NCBI GenBank assembly: GCA_012845835.1
Contig: JABAKD010000027.1
Location: 10,500,790 to 10,564,789 of the forward strand
Length of the DNA stretch: 64,000 bases
Direction of reading: 5' to 3'
Origin: Undaria pinnatifida
Taxonomy: Eukaryota; Sar; Phaeophyceae; Laminariales; Alariaceae
The notes below the pieces were generated by a model, which saw nothing but the letters and a program-made list of their open reading frames with translations, was not told where the DNA came from and did not search any database. A program made the translations under genes and the position numbers. Below, in pieces: positions 31,641-43,495 of the stretch. Numbering within the stretch: the stretch's first letter is position 1; each line of letters opens with the position of its first letter.

Positions 31641-32118
31641 TCAAACGAAGAGCGAAAGACGGGAAAAAGGGTACAGAACACTCCAGCGAACGGTGGGATC
31701 GACGGGCCCGAGAGCTATCACTTCCGCAGATTAGCGAGGGCAACGGGGGCAGAGAAAAGCTGAAACGGGAACTTTGCAGAAAACTAGAAACAATAATAAA
31801 ATCCGAAAGCGCTGGGGTCGAAGGCGGAAGAGTCAAAAACCTCGCGAGCAAAATCCCGTGCAGTCGCAAAAACGTACCAGAACGCTATGAATGAAACCCT
31901 CCAAAAAAAAGCGCATGCGCGGAATGAACATCGTGCCCCACCCTGCGGGGGCGACGTCGAAACCGGGCGGAGAACTACCAGGAAAACCCCGTAGGAAAAC
32001 TGAATAAAAAATCCAGAATAAAAACGAAGCAGCAAACTTCAAAAGCGGGAAAACAGGATCAAAATACTCAAGGGCAGTGGTGGCCCGAACGTCAACTCGC
32101 CACGTTCGCGCCTCGAGA

Positions 32119-35100
32119 TTAATGTACGTTACTTTCAGTCCCCCGTGCAACTGATCTACCCCGACGGAGTTGAAGGCTCCAGGAACCTGGAACACCTCCT
32201 GTCGAAGTCGTGTAGTGAGTCGAAGAGAGCGGAAGCTTGATCGGTCCCGGGTCGTCTAGAAAACGTACCAAGTATTCCCCGTCGATGGATGTGCGAGCGC
32301 TGATTATCCCAAGCCACCACAAGCCGTCATCGGCTTTGTTCCAAATGGGCCCCATTGGGGAGCACCGTGGTGCTGTCGTGGCGTAACCAGTCAGCGCGCG
32401 GCACGCCGCCGTAACCAGGTGCCAAGAAATGTTCGCCGTTAGCACGGGAAAGCTCCCGTTGTGCAGCTCCAATGCGCATCTGCCGATACAGGCGGTTGGG
32501 TTGGCGGTGTTGGTTCGGAGTGCCAGCCCAGTAGAGCAAAATCTGCTGAAGCGAGAGCTGGAGGTCCATCTCCCGTTCCCACGACGGACGGGAGAGCCCA
32601 GCCCAATGCGTCTCGTACATCACCGCAATGACCCCACCCCTATCACGGAGCGATTGGTGGCCGGTGATTCTTCCCACGTCTAGCCGCTGGAAGGGCGCCG
32701 ACACGTCGTCTTGGGTCACGTAATATGGGAGGGATTTTTTCGTAAAATTACTGAGAACGTGCTGCGCCAACCCGTGCGGAAGGTACTTAGGCATGTCGCC
32801 GCGGCCGTGGGGGTCGGTGCGGGGTTTGCAGCGCTCGACGGAGACGCGGCGGTGCGCGCCCGCGCCGGGTATGTCTGTGGGAGGTCCAAATAGGGGAGCT
32901 TATCTACGAGAGGGGAACCGCCCGCTGTGTCGCTAGAGGGGCAGGGGCCGACGGCCAGGATCTTGTACGGGCCCGTCCAATTTAGCGCGAATTTGGTCTT
33001 GAGCACCTTTGCATCCGTGCCGACTTTCGCGCCTTGGCGAATAATGGAGGCCGTATTTTACAGCCAAACCCAATTACCCACAACGGAGTTGGGAACCTGG
33101 CGCAAAGCGTCCCGAGGGGGCTGAGTTTCGCCGTTTCACACGGGAAACTGCTAAGGCATGCATCTCGCGAACAACATCGTTGGCGCGTTGTTGGCGTTCT
33201 GACGCCAGAGCGCAGTATTCGAGGTGATCGCGGGCCAGGGTCTGATGGCCGGCGACCCCGGAGCGGTCGAAAGTAGTGAGAGGGAGGCGGGAGCCTGCCC
33301 ATGTCAGCCTCGTTGGGGGCGAGGCCAGTGGCGGCACTGACCGAATTGTTAGGCGAACTTCACGTGCGGCAACTGCGCACCACAATCGTGTTGGCGTTCG
33401 TTGACGATCATATCCAGCATTTGAGCCATTGTGTGGTTAACGCGCTGCACACCACTGTTACCGCTTGCATCGTAGGAGCTGGATTTTTCGAACACCAAGA
33501 AGCTCATATACGATGTGGGAAAGCTTGGAGCAGAACTGGAGGCCGTTGCCCGAGAGGATGCTACGTGGACACACCCAAAATGGAATGTACCGGTTGATAA
33601 GGATGTTGGCCGTGCCTTCGGCTGTAAATTCAGCAGTGGTGACGGCGAACATGTCCGCATGACGGCTAAAGCGGTCGGTGAAAAGCAAAATATAGGTATT
33701 ACCCCGGGGCGTGACCGACAATGGCCCAAAATAATCCATGTTTACCGCAATGCCCGGCCCCGGAGGGAGGAGAATCGAAATGACGGGCCATCGAGTCGTC
33801 AGTCGCGGTGTCTTCCGCGCTTGGCACTTCAAGCAATGGCGCAACCACCAGCGGGTGCATCTGCTCATTCCTATCCACCTATAGAATTGCTCGAGCATGC
33901 GAATTGTGCGTGCCTTGCCTAGATGGCAGGAAGCAGTCGAATGGCAGGCTTGCATGACCCAAGGGTGCATGAGTAGCGGCACGTAAGTACGGATTTGGTT
34001 TGTCGCCCAAAAGGCAAGCCGCGCGCCCCGCAGGCCGTAAGGAGTAGTGGACCGGGGCTGCACTACCGACGAGGAGGACAATGTCCTCGTCGGTAGTATG
34101 GAGGCGACCTTTGCCAGCGAGCTCGTGGATGCCCGAGAAGTTGGGGCGCTTTTGTGAGGGGAAACGCGCTAAGACTTGGGTGGGCAAGGCCAATTGCCAG
34201 CCGAGACCAATGTATTGTATGACGGCATAGCACGCAGGCTCTGCGAGTTGCTCTCGCTCCCAGTCGGCGTGCGAATAACGCGTAGCGAATCACCAAAGTG
34301 TAGTTCGGCCGCAGCGCCAAGGGTGTCCAAATCGGTCGTAGGCGCGGAGGGGGACCCCGAAGCTCCGCTCGGTCGCGGTCAGGCGGAATGGGTACCGAAG
34401 AGACAGGCGTTGGGGCTCGAGATGCGCTCGGGGCGGCGACCAACAGCAGTTGAGGACGCGAAACGCGCTGCGGAGGGTCCACCCGAAAGGAAGACGACCG
34501 CGGAACCCTGCCGACTCCGAAACCATAGTCAACGGCAGGCTGCGCGGCGCCGGCCACAACGGCTGTTCTTCGCCGCGTCCGAGTGGAGATGCGGCCCGCA
34601 GGCGGCAGTACCACTGAAGCCTCCGATGGGGACGTAGGCTCCCGCGGGGGTAAGTTTGGCGGAGTGGCCCGGAGGGTACCGCGAACCCCGGGATGAGAGT
34701 GGCGGCGGCAGGCCAAAATGGCGCGCGGCCCAGGCGATCCTCACCGGTACCGACGACAGCAGAAACACGGGCGACGAATCTTCTGGTGGGAGCAGAAAGG
34801 TCGTCAATCCTTATACGTGGCCCGTATGCGCGAACATCGCGAAAATCAGTGGAGGCAAGGGGGAGCCTACCCAAGACGGCACTATCGGGTTGAGGCACCA
34901 GCCCAGCCGCACCAATGCCGGCGATCGATGTGGAGAGCGTGAGCTGGCCGAAAGCCCTGACGAGGTATATGGTCTCATCGTGGACAGGGGTGATGCGCCA
35001 GAACCACTGCGGTCGTGTTCAGTCACCGGCTGTGGCAACCGCGAGAGGAAGTCAGCATTACCATTTTCACTTCCTTCTCGGTACTCTAGTGTGTAGTCAA

Positions 35101-36306
35101 ACGCGGTGAGGTAGTCGAGCCATCGCTGGACTCGCGCGTTGTGGTCTCCAACGTTTCCGCTATTTTCCAGAGCCTTGTGGTCCGAGGAAATGCGAAACTT
35201 CGTACCCCAAAGGTAGCCTCAAAGGCGCTTGATCCCCCACACGATGTTGCCTGCTTCCAAATCGTGCGCCGTCCAATGTCCCTCTGAGTCGAGGGTAGCG
35301 CGACTAACATAGGCAATGGGTCTCACGGAGCCGTCGGGCTGTTCTTCCTCTAACGTAGTGCCAAAGCCGTCAATGCTGGCGTCACAGTACACCCGAAAAG
35401 GGCGGGAGCCGTCCTCCACGGCGCCTCAATCGGGGAAGGCCAGCACCGCCGAGAGCATGTCACGCACAATGAGTTCCATGCTCGGCGTGAACAAATATTT
35501 TAAGCCCTTGTTGAGGAGGGTCGTGATTGGTCGAGTCCGTTTGGACATATCTGGCAGAAACTTTCGGTAGTACGAAAGGCCACCTAGGAGAGAGCGAAGA
35601 TGCTCCAGGTCGCGGAGCATGGGCATGAGAGTCAAAGCCGACACTTTCTCGGCGTTTGGGCGCACGCCCGCGTGCGAGATGGAGTGGCCCAGGAAATCAG
35701 CGTCCGTCGGGCCGAGTTTGGCTTTCGAGGGGGAGAGCTTAAGGTTGTGCTTGCGCAGTCGCTCGAAGAGGGGATAGATGATTTTAACGTGAGTCGAGGG
35801 GTCTGAATCGAACACGATCACATCGTCTAGGTATGCCGCAACCTGTTCCAAACCCTTGGTGACCTCGTCGATCACCTTCATAAACCAACTAGGCAATGTG
35901 CTGCTGCCCTGAGGCATAACCAGTCACTCGTAAAGGCCCTTGGGGGTGCAGACTGCCGTGAGTGGAACTGTCCGTGTCCTTGCGAGCGGTCATCTGGTGA
36001 AACGACGACACTGAATCGAAAAAAGAGAAGACGCGTCCTTTGCCCAAAGAGTCCAGGATCTGATACACGCGCGGCATAGGAAGCTGGTTAAGTCTGCTAA
36101 GGTCGTTGAGCTTCTTGTGGTTAACAGTGATCCGAAACTTGCCAGATTTATTTTGAGACGACCACGAGAGGGCTCGAGTATGGCAATGTCGAGTGTTGGA
36201 ACAGACCGGTAGCAAGGTACTGATGGAGGGTGCCCTCCACCTCTTCGGCCGAAATCGGGTTGATGCGATGTGACCGGGAGGTGACAGGCGCACTGCCCTC
36301 CGGTAC
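32119..36306 (-). pseudogene. Ty3-type pol: RT, RNase H, integrase, chromodomain-like tail
   Basis: RT starts at 36306 (ISVPEGSAPVTSRSHR). It continues in 36180-35940 (GKFRITVNHKKLND, QLPMPRVYQILD) and 35917-35426, where AAYLDDVIVF at about 35822-35833 holds the catalytic YLDD. RNase H begins FRVYCDASIDGFG (35419-35219). Integrase in 34081-33458 has an HHCC finger (HLGKARTIRML, CLKCQ), the first Asp in MDYFGPL, but LSGNGLQF where Asp is expected in the second position and GVQRVNHTM where Glu is expected. A GPY/F module follows (NWTGPYKILAVGP, 33006-32716). The tail has RITGHQSLRDRGG, VMYETHW and WEREMDL (32794-32327), then WWLGIISARTS and YLVRFLDDPGP. Many frame changes; inactive. Confidence 0.8.
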
Positions 36307-36309
36307 CGA

Positions 36310-37015
36310 AATATGGAAGGATTTAGGGGGAGGCCAAGAAGAGGTACTGTCTATAGAGACGGTTGGCGGGTACAAGACAGACATAAAATTAAACAATAGA
36401 AGAAAGGGAAAGGCTAGCAGTAAAGAGTAAAGTGGAAGAGGAGAAGCACTTAGAGATATACGGGGGGTATGAGGGAAGATATTGGAATGAAAATGTACCT
36501 GCACGGCCCAATGTACTACGCGAAAAAGCTGAAACTGCGATTTCGTGTAGGGGACCTGGACCTATGTTCCAGAAAGTAGAAAGAGATATACCAGTGGTCG
36601 GGAGGAGGACGTGGCTACAAACAAATGTGTGCCCGTGAGGCACGACATTAGAGAGTAGAACTCACATAGTAGGAGAATTTGAAATATACAAGGAGGAACG
36701 AGATGCGTTAGAGGAGGAGATTAGAAGACTAGACGTGTGTGACATGGAAAAGTTTGATAGACTACAGCGTAGCGAGAAAACGATCGCTATCATCTTAGGA
36801 GATAGATGGTGGCCACAAACGGCAAAACAGGACGAGATAGGATAAGCAAACAGTTTCTCTGTAATATATGGAAGAAGCGTAATGAGCGCCCAAATGTTAG
36901 AAATGTCTCTATTAGGTAGGAACGGTGCTCCGCCTCGAAAGGGATGCGTGGTCAATGCTTACGTGACTAAGGCAAGTAACAAATGAGTACGCTCCCCCCC
37001 CCCCTCCCCCGCCCG
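36310..37015 (+). pseudogene. LINE-type C-terminal ORF fragment, 3' part and tail
   Basis: Plus-strand frames read IWKDLGGGQEEVLSIETVGG (36300-36370), EEEKHLEIYGGYEGRY, KLRFRVGDLDL, THIVGEFEIYKEERDALEEE, KTIAIILGDRWWPQT and NIWKKRNERPN. Then comes a tail (GGTGCTCCGCCTCGAAAGGG...GAGTACGCTCC plus a C-run) that also occurs at 13575-13680. The Cys/His-poor, charged text with W-rich motifs is typical of the extreme C-terminus of a LINE ORF2. Stops and frame changes show decay. It begins where the Ty3-type RT ends. Confidence 0.65.
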
Positions 37016-37214
37016 TCTTTTGGTACATTTTTATCTAAACTTTAGCTATTATATGAGTCGATAATTAAGTGCCTGAAACGTTTTTGAATTATACAAATTT
37101 CCAAAACAAATGTATAATATATTTTTATTTATTGTTTTACAAAATAGAAGGCGGCCAAAGTTCGTTTGAACAATTGACAAATATCACTCGGTGTCATTTT
37201 CCTCTTTTCTACCG
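37016..37214. other. No gene recognised
   Basis: AT-rich spacer. Confidence 0.45.
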
Positions 37215-37445
37215 CCGTCTCCAGCCCGCGTTCCCGATCGTGTTCCCAATCATTCCGAACTGCATCTCCCGGCCATATCCCGACAGGGTTCCCGACGGAT
37301 TTCCCGACTGTGTTCTCGACCGTTTTCCCGACTATGTTCCCGGCCGATTCTCGACTATGATCCCGACCAATTTGCGGACTATTTTCCCGACCGATTTCCC
37401 GACTATGTACCCGACCGATTTCCCGACCTGTTTCCGACCCGTTCC
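37215..37445 (+). repeat. 12-bp minisatellite (TTCCCGACNNNN)n
   Basis: TTCCCGAC and close variants recur every 12 bp (for example TTCCCGACGGAT, TTCCCGACTGTG, TTCTCGACCGTT, TTCCCGACTATG). The array is in frame, so the overlapping open frame reads repeated FPDR/FPDY/VPDR tetrapeptides. I treat that as a by-product. Confidence 0.8.
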
Positions 37446-37654
37446 ATGATCACTTCCCGCCAAGAAATCGTGGACTCCCGTCCCGTAACGTCAACCAAAT
37501 GGCTTCCCGCCTTCCCATCCCATTCCCGTCCCGTGGTAAGCAAACGGGAAACTTTTCCCATACCGTCGCTCGGGAAGACCAAAACCAAATTCCGCCTGCG
37601 GCGAGCTAAACAGGTACCGGTACGGTGCCTTCGTTACCGCGGACACCCTTGCGA

Positions 37655-38395
37655 TTAATAGGAATTGCGGCCACAAGTAATTGATCTGGGTTGCCGTCTA
37701 TTACTTGGAATTGCGGGTACAATTGATTTTGGCTGCTGTCTATTAATTGAAAATTGCGGCTACTATTGATTTGGGCTGCGGTCTATTCATTGGAATTGCG
37801 GCTACAATTGATTTCGGATGCTAGCAGCTGTCTATCAATTGGCATTGCGGCTACAATTGATTGGGCTGCTATCTATTAATTGGAATTGCGGCCACACTTG
37901 ATTTGGGTGCTGTTTATTAGTAGTTGGAATTGCGGCTACACTTGACTTCGGGTGCTGTCTATTAATCGTAATTGCGTCTACAATTGATTTCTGATGCCGT
38001 CTACCGACCGGAATTGCGTCTCCAATTGATTTCTGGTGCTGTCTATGAATCGGAATTGCGGCCACAATTTATTTTGGGTGCTGTCTATCAATTGGAATTG
38101 GCGCCCACAATTGATTTGGGTTGCTGTCAATTAATTGGAATTTCGGCCACAGTTGTTTTTGGGTGCTGTCTATTAATAGGAATTGCGGTTACAATTGACT
38201 TGGGCTTCTGTCTATTAATTGGCATTGCGGCTACAATTGACTTCGGGTGCTGTCTATCAATCGGAATTGCGGCTACAGTTGATTTCGGGTGCAGTCTATT
38301 AGTCGAAATAGTTGCGGTCCCAATTGATTTCGGGTGCTGTCTATCAATCGGAATTGCGGCCACAATCGGAATTGCGGCCACAATTGATTTTTAAT
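37655..38395 (+). repeat. Satellite array, about 43-bp unit (type 1)
   Basis: About 17 units contain GGAATTGCGGCNACAATTGAT followed by T(T/C)GGGTGCTGTCTATTAAT. Unit lengths vary from about 40 to 49 bp. One unit is duplicated without its spacer at the right end (38348-38390). Confidence 0.85.
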
Positions 38396-38932
38396 GGTCA
38401 GGACAGACGTCTATAAACGAAAGTTCACAACGATGCAACTGAAAGGTCAGGCCAGAATCCTATCGATCGAATCATTCCTATTATAAATAGGCAAGACCAG
38501 ACACAAATTATCCAACCAATATCAATTGGGAGATCACAGCATGAATCAATTGTGTGAACCATTTCCATTCATGTACAAGACAAGAAACAACTATTTAAAA
38601 CAATTACAATAACTGCAAGGTCAGGACAGAAACCTATTGCCTGAACCATTTCTACTAATAGGCAAGACCAGAAACAAATTGTTGAATCAATTTCAATTGG
38701 AAAATCGGAGCATCAACCTATTGTGCGAATCGTTTCTATTAATAAACCAGCCCACAAAAAAGTTGTTGAATCAATTACAATTCAAAGGTCAGGACATAAA
38801 CCTATTGACAGAACAATTCCTCTTGTTAATAATAGGCAAGGTCAGAAAAGTTGTTGAAGAAATTTCAATTGGAATATCAAAACATGAGCCTATTGTGCGA
38901 ACCGTGCGAACCAATTCCATATAATAGACGTC
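38396..38932 (+). repeat. Satellite array, about 171-bp unit (type 2)
   Basis: AAGGTCAGG recurs at 38443, 38617 and 38785, each followed by (A)CAGAAACCTATTG-like text. Blocks AATAGGCAAGACCAGAAACAAATT and TTGTTGAATCAATT(T/A)CAATT repeat between them. Confidence 0.75.
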
Positions 38933-39480
38933 GGGCGATGTACTGAAAAAAAAGCAATACTCTATTGTGAGTCAAATCCCGATCGTACTGAAGAAGTAAT
39001 AGAACATTGGAGTCTCCTTTACATATAAGTTGCAAGGAGAAGATTCCAGGCGGGAGGTTTTTCGCATGACTTCTCCCTTGTGTTAGCGCCTGTGTTCCCC
39101 TCCATATCGACGAGGGCTCGCCTCGCCATAGTACTTTTTCTGTGGTTGGTTTACCGCAGAGCCTTTCCTGCCCCCCCCGCCACACCGGCGGCATGCGGCA
39201 GGTTCTAGAGCCTTTTCTGCCCCCCTCGCCACCCCGGCGGCATGCGGCAGGTTTTTGATGGGTGAGTATTGCCTTGCTGTAGGGTCTGCTTTTCTTTCTA
39301 CTGCTTTTCTTCGCGTGTTCCTGGCTCCATAGCCAGACGGTTAGAGGTGTGGGAGGGGGGTTTGAGGAGCCGCATCTTCGACTCATGGTCTAGTTCGTAG
39401 AACCGGAGTTTCCACGAATCTCCCATATTTCTGCATATGTGACTCATCAGGGTGGGCTAGTGTTAAGATACGGCCTCGAA
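38933..39480 (+). repeat. LTR-like unit with 49-bp GC-rich direct repeat
   Basis: A 49-bp direct repeat (39158-39206 and 39207-39255) contains CCGGCGGCATGCGGCAGG, a partly self-complementary stretch. 39310-39475 is the forward form of the repeat seen in reverse at 31445-31640. This could be a solo LTR of the same Ty3-type family, but its left edge is not defined. Confidence 0.5.
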
Positions 39481-40235
39481 AGGCCTGTAGGTATCCGAAT
39501 TTGAGATCATTTGGATGGGTTTCGTATGATAAGGTTGGCGGTTTATATTCGGGGAAGTTAGGATTTAGATCGGAGGCACGCGCCTCCGATCTCAGAAGCT
39601 ATCCCGGGCTCTGGTGGAAACGAATAAAGCTACATCTCTACGAAGGAACGAAAGTGAGTACTCTCCGAGGACCTGCTCAATTGGCAGACCTGCAGGGGGC
39701 ACTCTGTGTCTCCCACCTTTAATTTCACACCAGTTCATTGACAATCCTTTAATTCAATTGCTCAAACAATTCCAATTTATATGCGGGACTGTATGTGTCT
39801 TGTCTTTGCAATTCAAATTGCAATACTCTGTTTTGTTACTATTCAATGTCCAAGTACTTCCTATTAAACGACTCCTCAGGAGGTCTATTATTGTAGGTGC
39901 AATGGTCCACTGCGATGTCTATTGTCCAAGGCATAAGCAGAAGCGGCCTGTCATATGTATCGGTTATGCTAATGCCGGACTCCGGAGTAAATAAGAGTAA
40001 CTTCCTCGACCGTAATATACTACCAGGTAGTAGTTTACGAGTAACTGGCTACTAATTGTTTCTGTTCCTACCTGTTGTTGCAATTTTTGTGACTGCCTAC
40101 TCTGTGCTCCCTAATTGCACCATATGTATTGACGGCACACTAGGCACCATATTAGTCTGATATCAATAGTGCTACTGTTAACAAGTTTATCTACGTATGA
40201 AAAACAAAACGAAAAATAAACCATTCCTATTATAA
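39481..40235. other. No gene recognised
   Basis: A short inverted stretch GGAGGCACGCGCCTCC lies near 39570. An open frame at 39614-39994 (126 codons) has no recognisable domain. Confidence 0.4.
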
Positions 40236-40815
40236 TAGTCTATTGTGAGCACAACTTATTTGGGGTGCTGTTTGTTAATTGGAATTGCCTGGACAATTGA
40301 TTCACAAAGTTGTCCATTAAATGGAATTGCCTGAATAATTGATTCACAAAGGAAGATTTCTATTAAATGAAATTTCCTGGATAATTTATTTGCAAGGTTT
40401 TCTACTAAATGGAATTGCCTGGATAATTGATTTACCAAATTGTCAATTAAATGGGATTGCCTGGATAATTGATTCACAAAGTTGTCCATTAAATGGAATT
40501 GCTTGGATAATTGATTTACAAACTTGTCCATGAAAAGGAATTGCCCGGATAATTGGTTCACAAGGGTGTCTACTAGATGGAATTGCCTGGATGATTGATT
40601 TACAAACTTGTCTACTAAATGAAATTGCCTGGATAATCGAGTTACAAACTTGTCCACTAAATGAAATTGCCTGGATAATTGATTTACAAGGTTGTTTACT
40701 AAATTTAAATGAAATTGCCTGGATAATTGATTTACAAAGTTGTCTTCTAAATGGATTTGCCTGGATAATCGATTTGCAAAGTTGTCTACTAAATGGAATT
40801 GCCTGGATAACTTTC
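40236..40815 (+). repeat. Satellite array, about 43-bp unit (type 3)
   Basis: About 13 units of TGGAATTGCCTGGATAATTGATTTACAAANTTGTCTACTAAA type. The first unit (40236-40290) still reads GAGCACAACTTATTTGGGGTGCTG, the spacer text of the type 1 array, so the two arrays share an ancestor. Period-14 peptide repeats on the minus strand are by-products. Confidence 0.85.
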
Positions 40816-40829
40816 ATCGCCAGTATGCT

Positions 40830-41340
40830 GCAATAGACTGTTGCCTGTACAATAGAATGGGGGTAATAAATGAGAATAGACTGTGGGTTCAACAATCGAG
40901 TGCCGTGGGCAACTAACTGTAACATTGATTGCAATTGATTCGACCATTTATATAGATTCGGGTGTAATATTAGAAATTGTCTGAACAATACTATCATAAG
41001 GCCTCGTGGGCGTCTATCAATATAAGTTGTTGGTGCAATAAAGCTCGACGGGTTTCGATTAATTGGAATTAGGGACCACAATAGACAGTCAACTGCAACA
41101 AGAAACTACTAATAGACTATTGGACTATTTTCTATTGTCCAGGGTGTGGTATCAATAGAAATTGTGTGAACCATAGGGCCTGGTGGGCGTCTATTAATAT
41201 AAATTGTCAGTGCAGTAGAACTCGACGCGTTTTGATTTTTTGGAATTAAGGAGTATATTTGACTGCCAATTAATTGCAATAGGAAATATAAATAGCCTAT
41301 TGGACTATTGTCTATTGTCCAGGGTGTGTATATTATGCAC
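40830..41340 (+). repeat. Satellite array, about 178-bp unit (type 4)
   Basis: GGCCTNGTGGGCGTCTAT(C/T)AATATAA recurs at 41001 and 41178. CTATTGGACTATTNTCTATTGTCCAGGGTGTG recurs at 41117 and 41297. A partial third unit lies to the left. Confidence 0.75.
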
Positions 41341-41529
41341 CTCTGTGCTGTTTTGCCCACAAAAAGAAAGAAGGTGGGGCCGAACTGAACTGAAAATCTA
41401 GAACCACCTCCACCACTCTGCGGTAATATTTGTGCACGATATTCCGCAGTTCTGCCATAACTCCGGCGTCGCAGCTATGATAATAATAGTAAAACGCACC
41501 ACCCTGCGATGACATTTCACAGGTGCTCT
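41341..41529. other. Spacer before copia remnant
   Basis: Nothing recognised before the first copia-like residues. Confidence 0.4.
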
Positions 41530-43495
41530 CACCACAACAACAATGTGGCGAAGCGGCAGTGCAAGAATGGACGGAATCTTTGAGTATGCTGGAGAGTACA
41601 TCCTGGACGACGGAGGACGCAATGACCATTTTGGCTGGAGGACGTGCTGCGGAAGAAAACAAAGGAGAGGTGGGCGTGTGCAAGCCGAGTGGTTTCCCGA
41701 AAGATGTAGAACCGCCCACGCAGTCCGTAGCAGATGCAGAGCGTTCCCGATACAAAGCGGGGTGGCGTGAGGCCATGAAGAGTGAATTGGTCGGTCGCAA
41801 AACCACCGGAACGTACGAAGCCGCGACACCGCCGCTACGGTGAAAACCTATAGGTGCGAGGTGGATGTTTTTATATATAACTGACAAAGATGGCCGGATA
41901 GTGAAGATAAAAGCGAGACTCATGGCTAAGGGTTTTAGCCAGGTGCAAGGCGTAGATTACTTCCAAACGTTTGCACCAACTCCATCATCAGCGTCAGTTA
42001 ATATTCTGGCGGCTTTTGCAAATGAACACAGTCTGACGATGTTTCATTTAGACGTCGCGCACGCTTTTGTTCGCGCGAAACTCGATGTCGAGATATACAT
42101 GAACCTACCCGATGGGTGTGGTGACATGCCAAGCAATATTGTTCGCCTCAACAGACCACCACATGGTCTAAAACAGAGCGGACGGAAGTGGGCCGGAATA
42201 CTGGTAGAGACCGTGGCAGAATACGGTATAGAGCAGTGTAGGACTGATGCTTGTGTTTTTTTGCATGGTTGTGGATGGCAAGTTTGAGCTGGTTATGGCC
42301 GTTCGTTTAGACGTCATTGTGATTGCAGGATCGAAGGAGGCATGCAGAGACTTCCATGCCGCGTTAAATACAAAATTCCCCACGAAAAACCTCGGCGAAC
42401 TGACTTGGTACGCTCGTTGTGTTTTCAAGCTCAACTGGGAATTGGGCTCGCTAGCGATCACGCAAAAGGCTTTCGTTGAAAGCATGCTAAATCGGTTCGG
42501 CGTGAACTCGTCCTCTGACCTCCCCGCGACCCCTGGCATTGAACTAGGTCCAAGAGAGACCGGCGAGCCGAAGGGAGACTGGCCGTACAAGGAGACTGTG
42601 GACAGTCTGATGTTGCTGTTGACCATGACACGGTCAGACATCTCGAACGCGGTGCGTGTCGTGGCGTGCCATTCTCACAGCCCCACCGACAGGCACTGGA
42701 AAGCAATTCTGAAGATCATGGCATACCGCCACGGGACAAGGGGTATGGGTTTGACTTTTGTCAGGGGTTCGGAATTGGATTTGACTGTGTATAGCGATGC
42801 CAACTACGCCGGTGAATCGAAGTGCAGGCGCTCGGTGTCGGCGACGGTAATACCTTGGAGGGCGGTGCCGTCAGTTGGGCAAGTAGCACACAGAGGTGTG
42901 TTACGTTGTCTACAGCAGAAGCAGAGTATGTAACGCTGGGTGAAGGGACGAAGGTAGGCTCCGTTTACGAGTGCAGTCTTATCGTTTATTTGTCCAGAGC
43001 TTAGAGTAATCCCACGGTGGGGGTTGTACTTTTTGTGCCAAGAAAAGGTATACCCTGTCCGATTGAGCTCCTCAAGTGCGGAAGTAGCGGTCAGTCGATG
43101 ATCAAGTAATTTCACAAGTACATGCTTTTTTTACTGGGCTAAAGCATTGAAGCTTGGTTGGGTCGTGCGAACGAATGGCTTCGAAATCATTTTTCGGGCG
43201 AATAATTGAGCTCAGGGACTTTCTGCTGCACCCATACTGCGGGATGGCTCGTTAAGCGGATCGTGTGTCCGAGTTTTGAGGATGACCAGGGGGTCACAGC
43301 ACTGGTTGAGAACCCTCTTAGTTCTGCGCGGAGCAAGCACATAGACGTGTGTTTCCATTTCGTCATGAGAGCAACTTCGTGTCATGAAGATAAGGCATTC
43401 AATTTGCAGCTTCGGAAGAGCAGCGCGCGGATATTTTGGCGAAATCCCTTGCTGCGACCTCTTTCAAATATCACCGTAAGTTTTCGTTGAACCTA
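41530..43495 (+). pseudogene. Ty1/copia-type pol remnant (RT and RNase H)
   Basis: Frames on the plus strand give a copia RT in order: YKAGWREAMKSEL and TGTYE (about 41750-41820, then a stop); KARLMAKGFSQVQGVDYFQTF and MFHLDVAHAFVRAKLD (41865-42287); PPHGLKQSGRKWA. After a frame change near 42265 comes RLDVIVIAGS where the catalytic YVDD should be. RNase H follows with YSDANYAG (about 42790-42815) and, after another frame change, TLSTAEAEYVTL (about 42903-42940). The C-terminal ARSKHIDVCFHFV lies at about 43330-43375. Gag and integrase are not seen. A purine run ending in GGGAGGG directly before TGTTAG at 43828 might be a PPT and LTR start, but this is unproven. Confidence 0.8.

Larger units (their letters stand above)
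31260..36310 (-). mobile_element. Ty3-type retrotransposon, 5'-truncated, nested in LINE
   Basis: A Ty3/gypsy pol occupies the minus strand from RT (36306) to the C-terminal tail (32119). 31260-32118 is then its 3' untranslated/LTR-side sequence. Gag and protease are absent: LINE sequence resumes on the plus strand within a few bases of the RT start at about 36310. 31445-31640 is related in reverse to 39290-39475 and 18080-18235, consistent with an LTR-type end, but I could not delimit two LTRs. Confidence 0.7.

Noticed and set aside
37069-37658. Plus-strand frames with FPDR/VPDY repeats
   Set aside because: The 12-bp array is divisible by 3, so any frame stays open. There is no domain and no splice or start context.
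37655-40815. Resemblance of the satellite arrays to a CRISPR array
   Set aside because: Units are imperfect and contiguous without unique spacers, and the context is eukaryotic.
40256-41081. Minus-strand frames with a 14-residue period
   Set aside because: They reflect the 43-bp satellite units, not a repeat protein.
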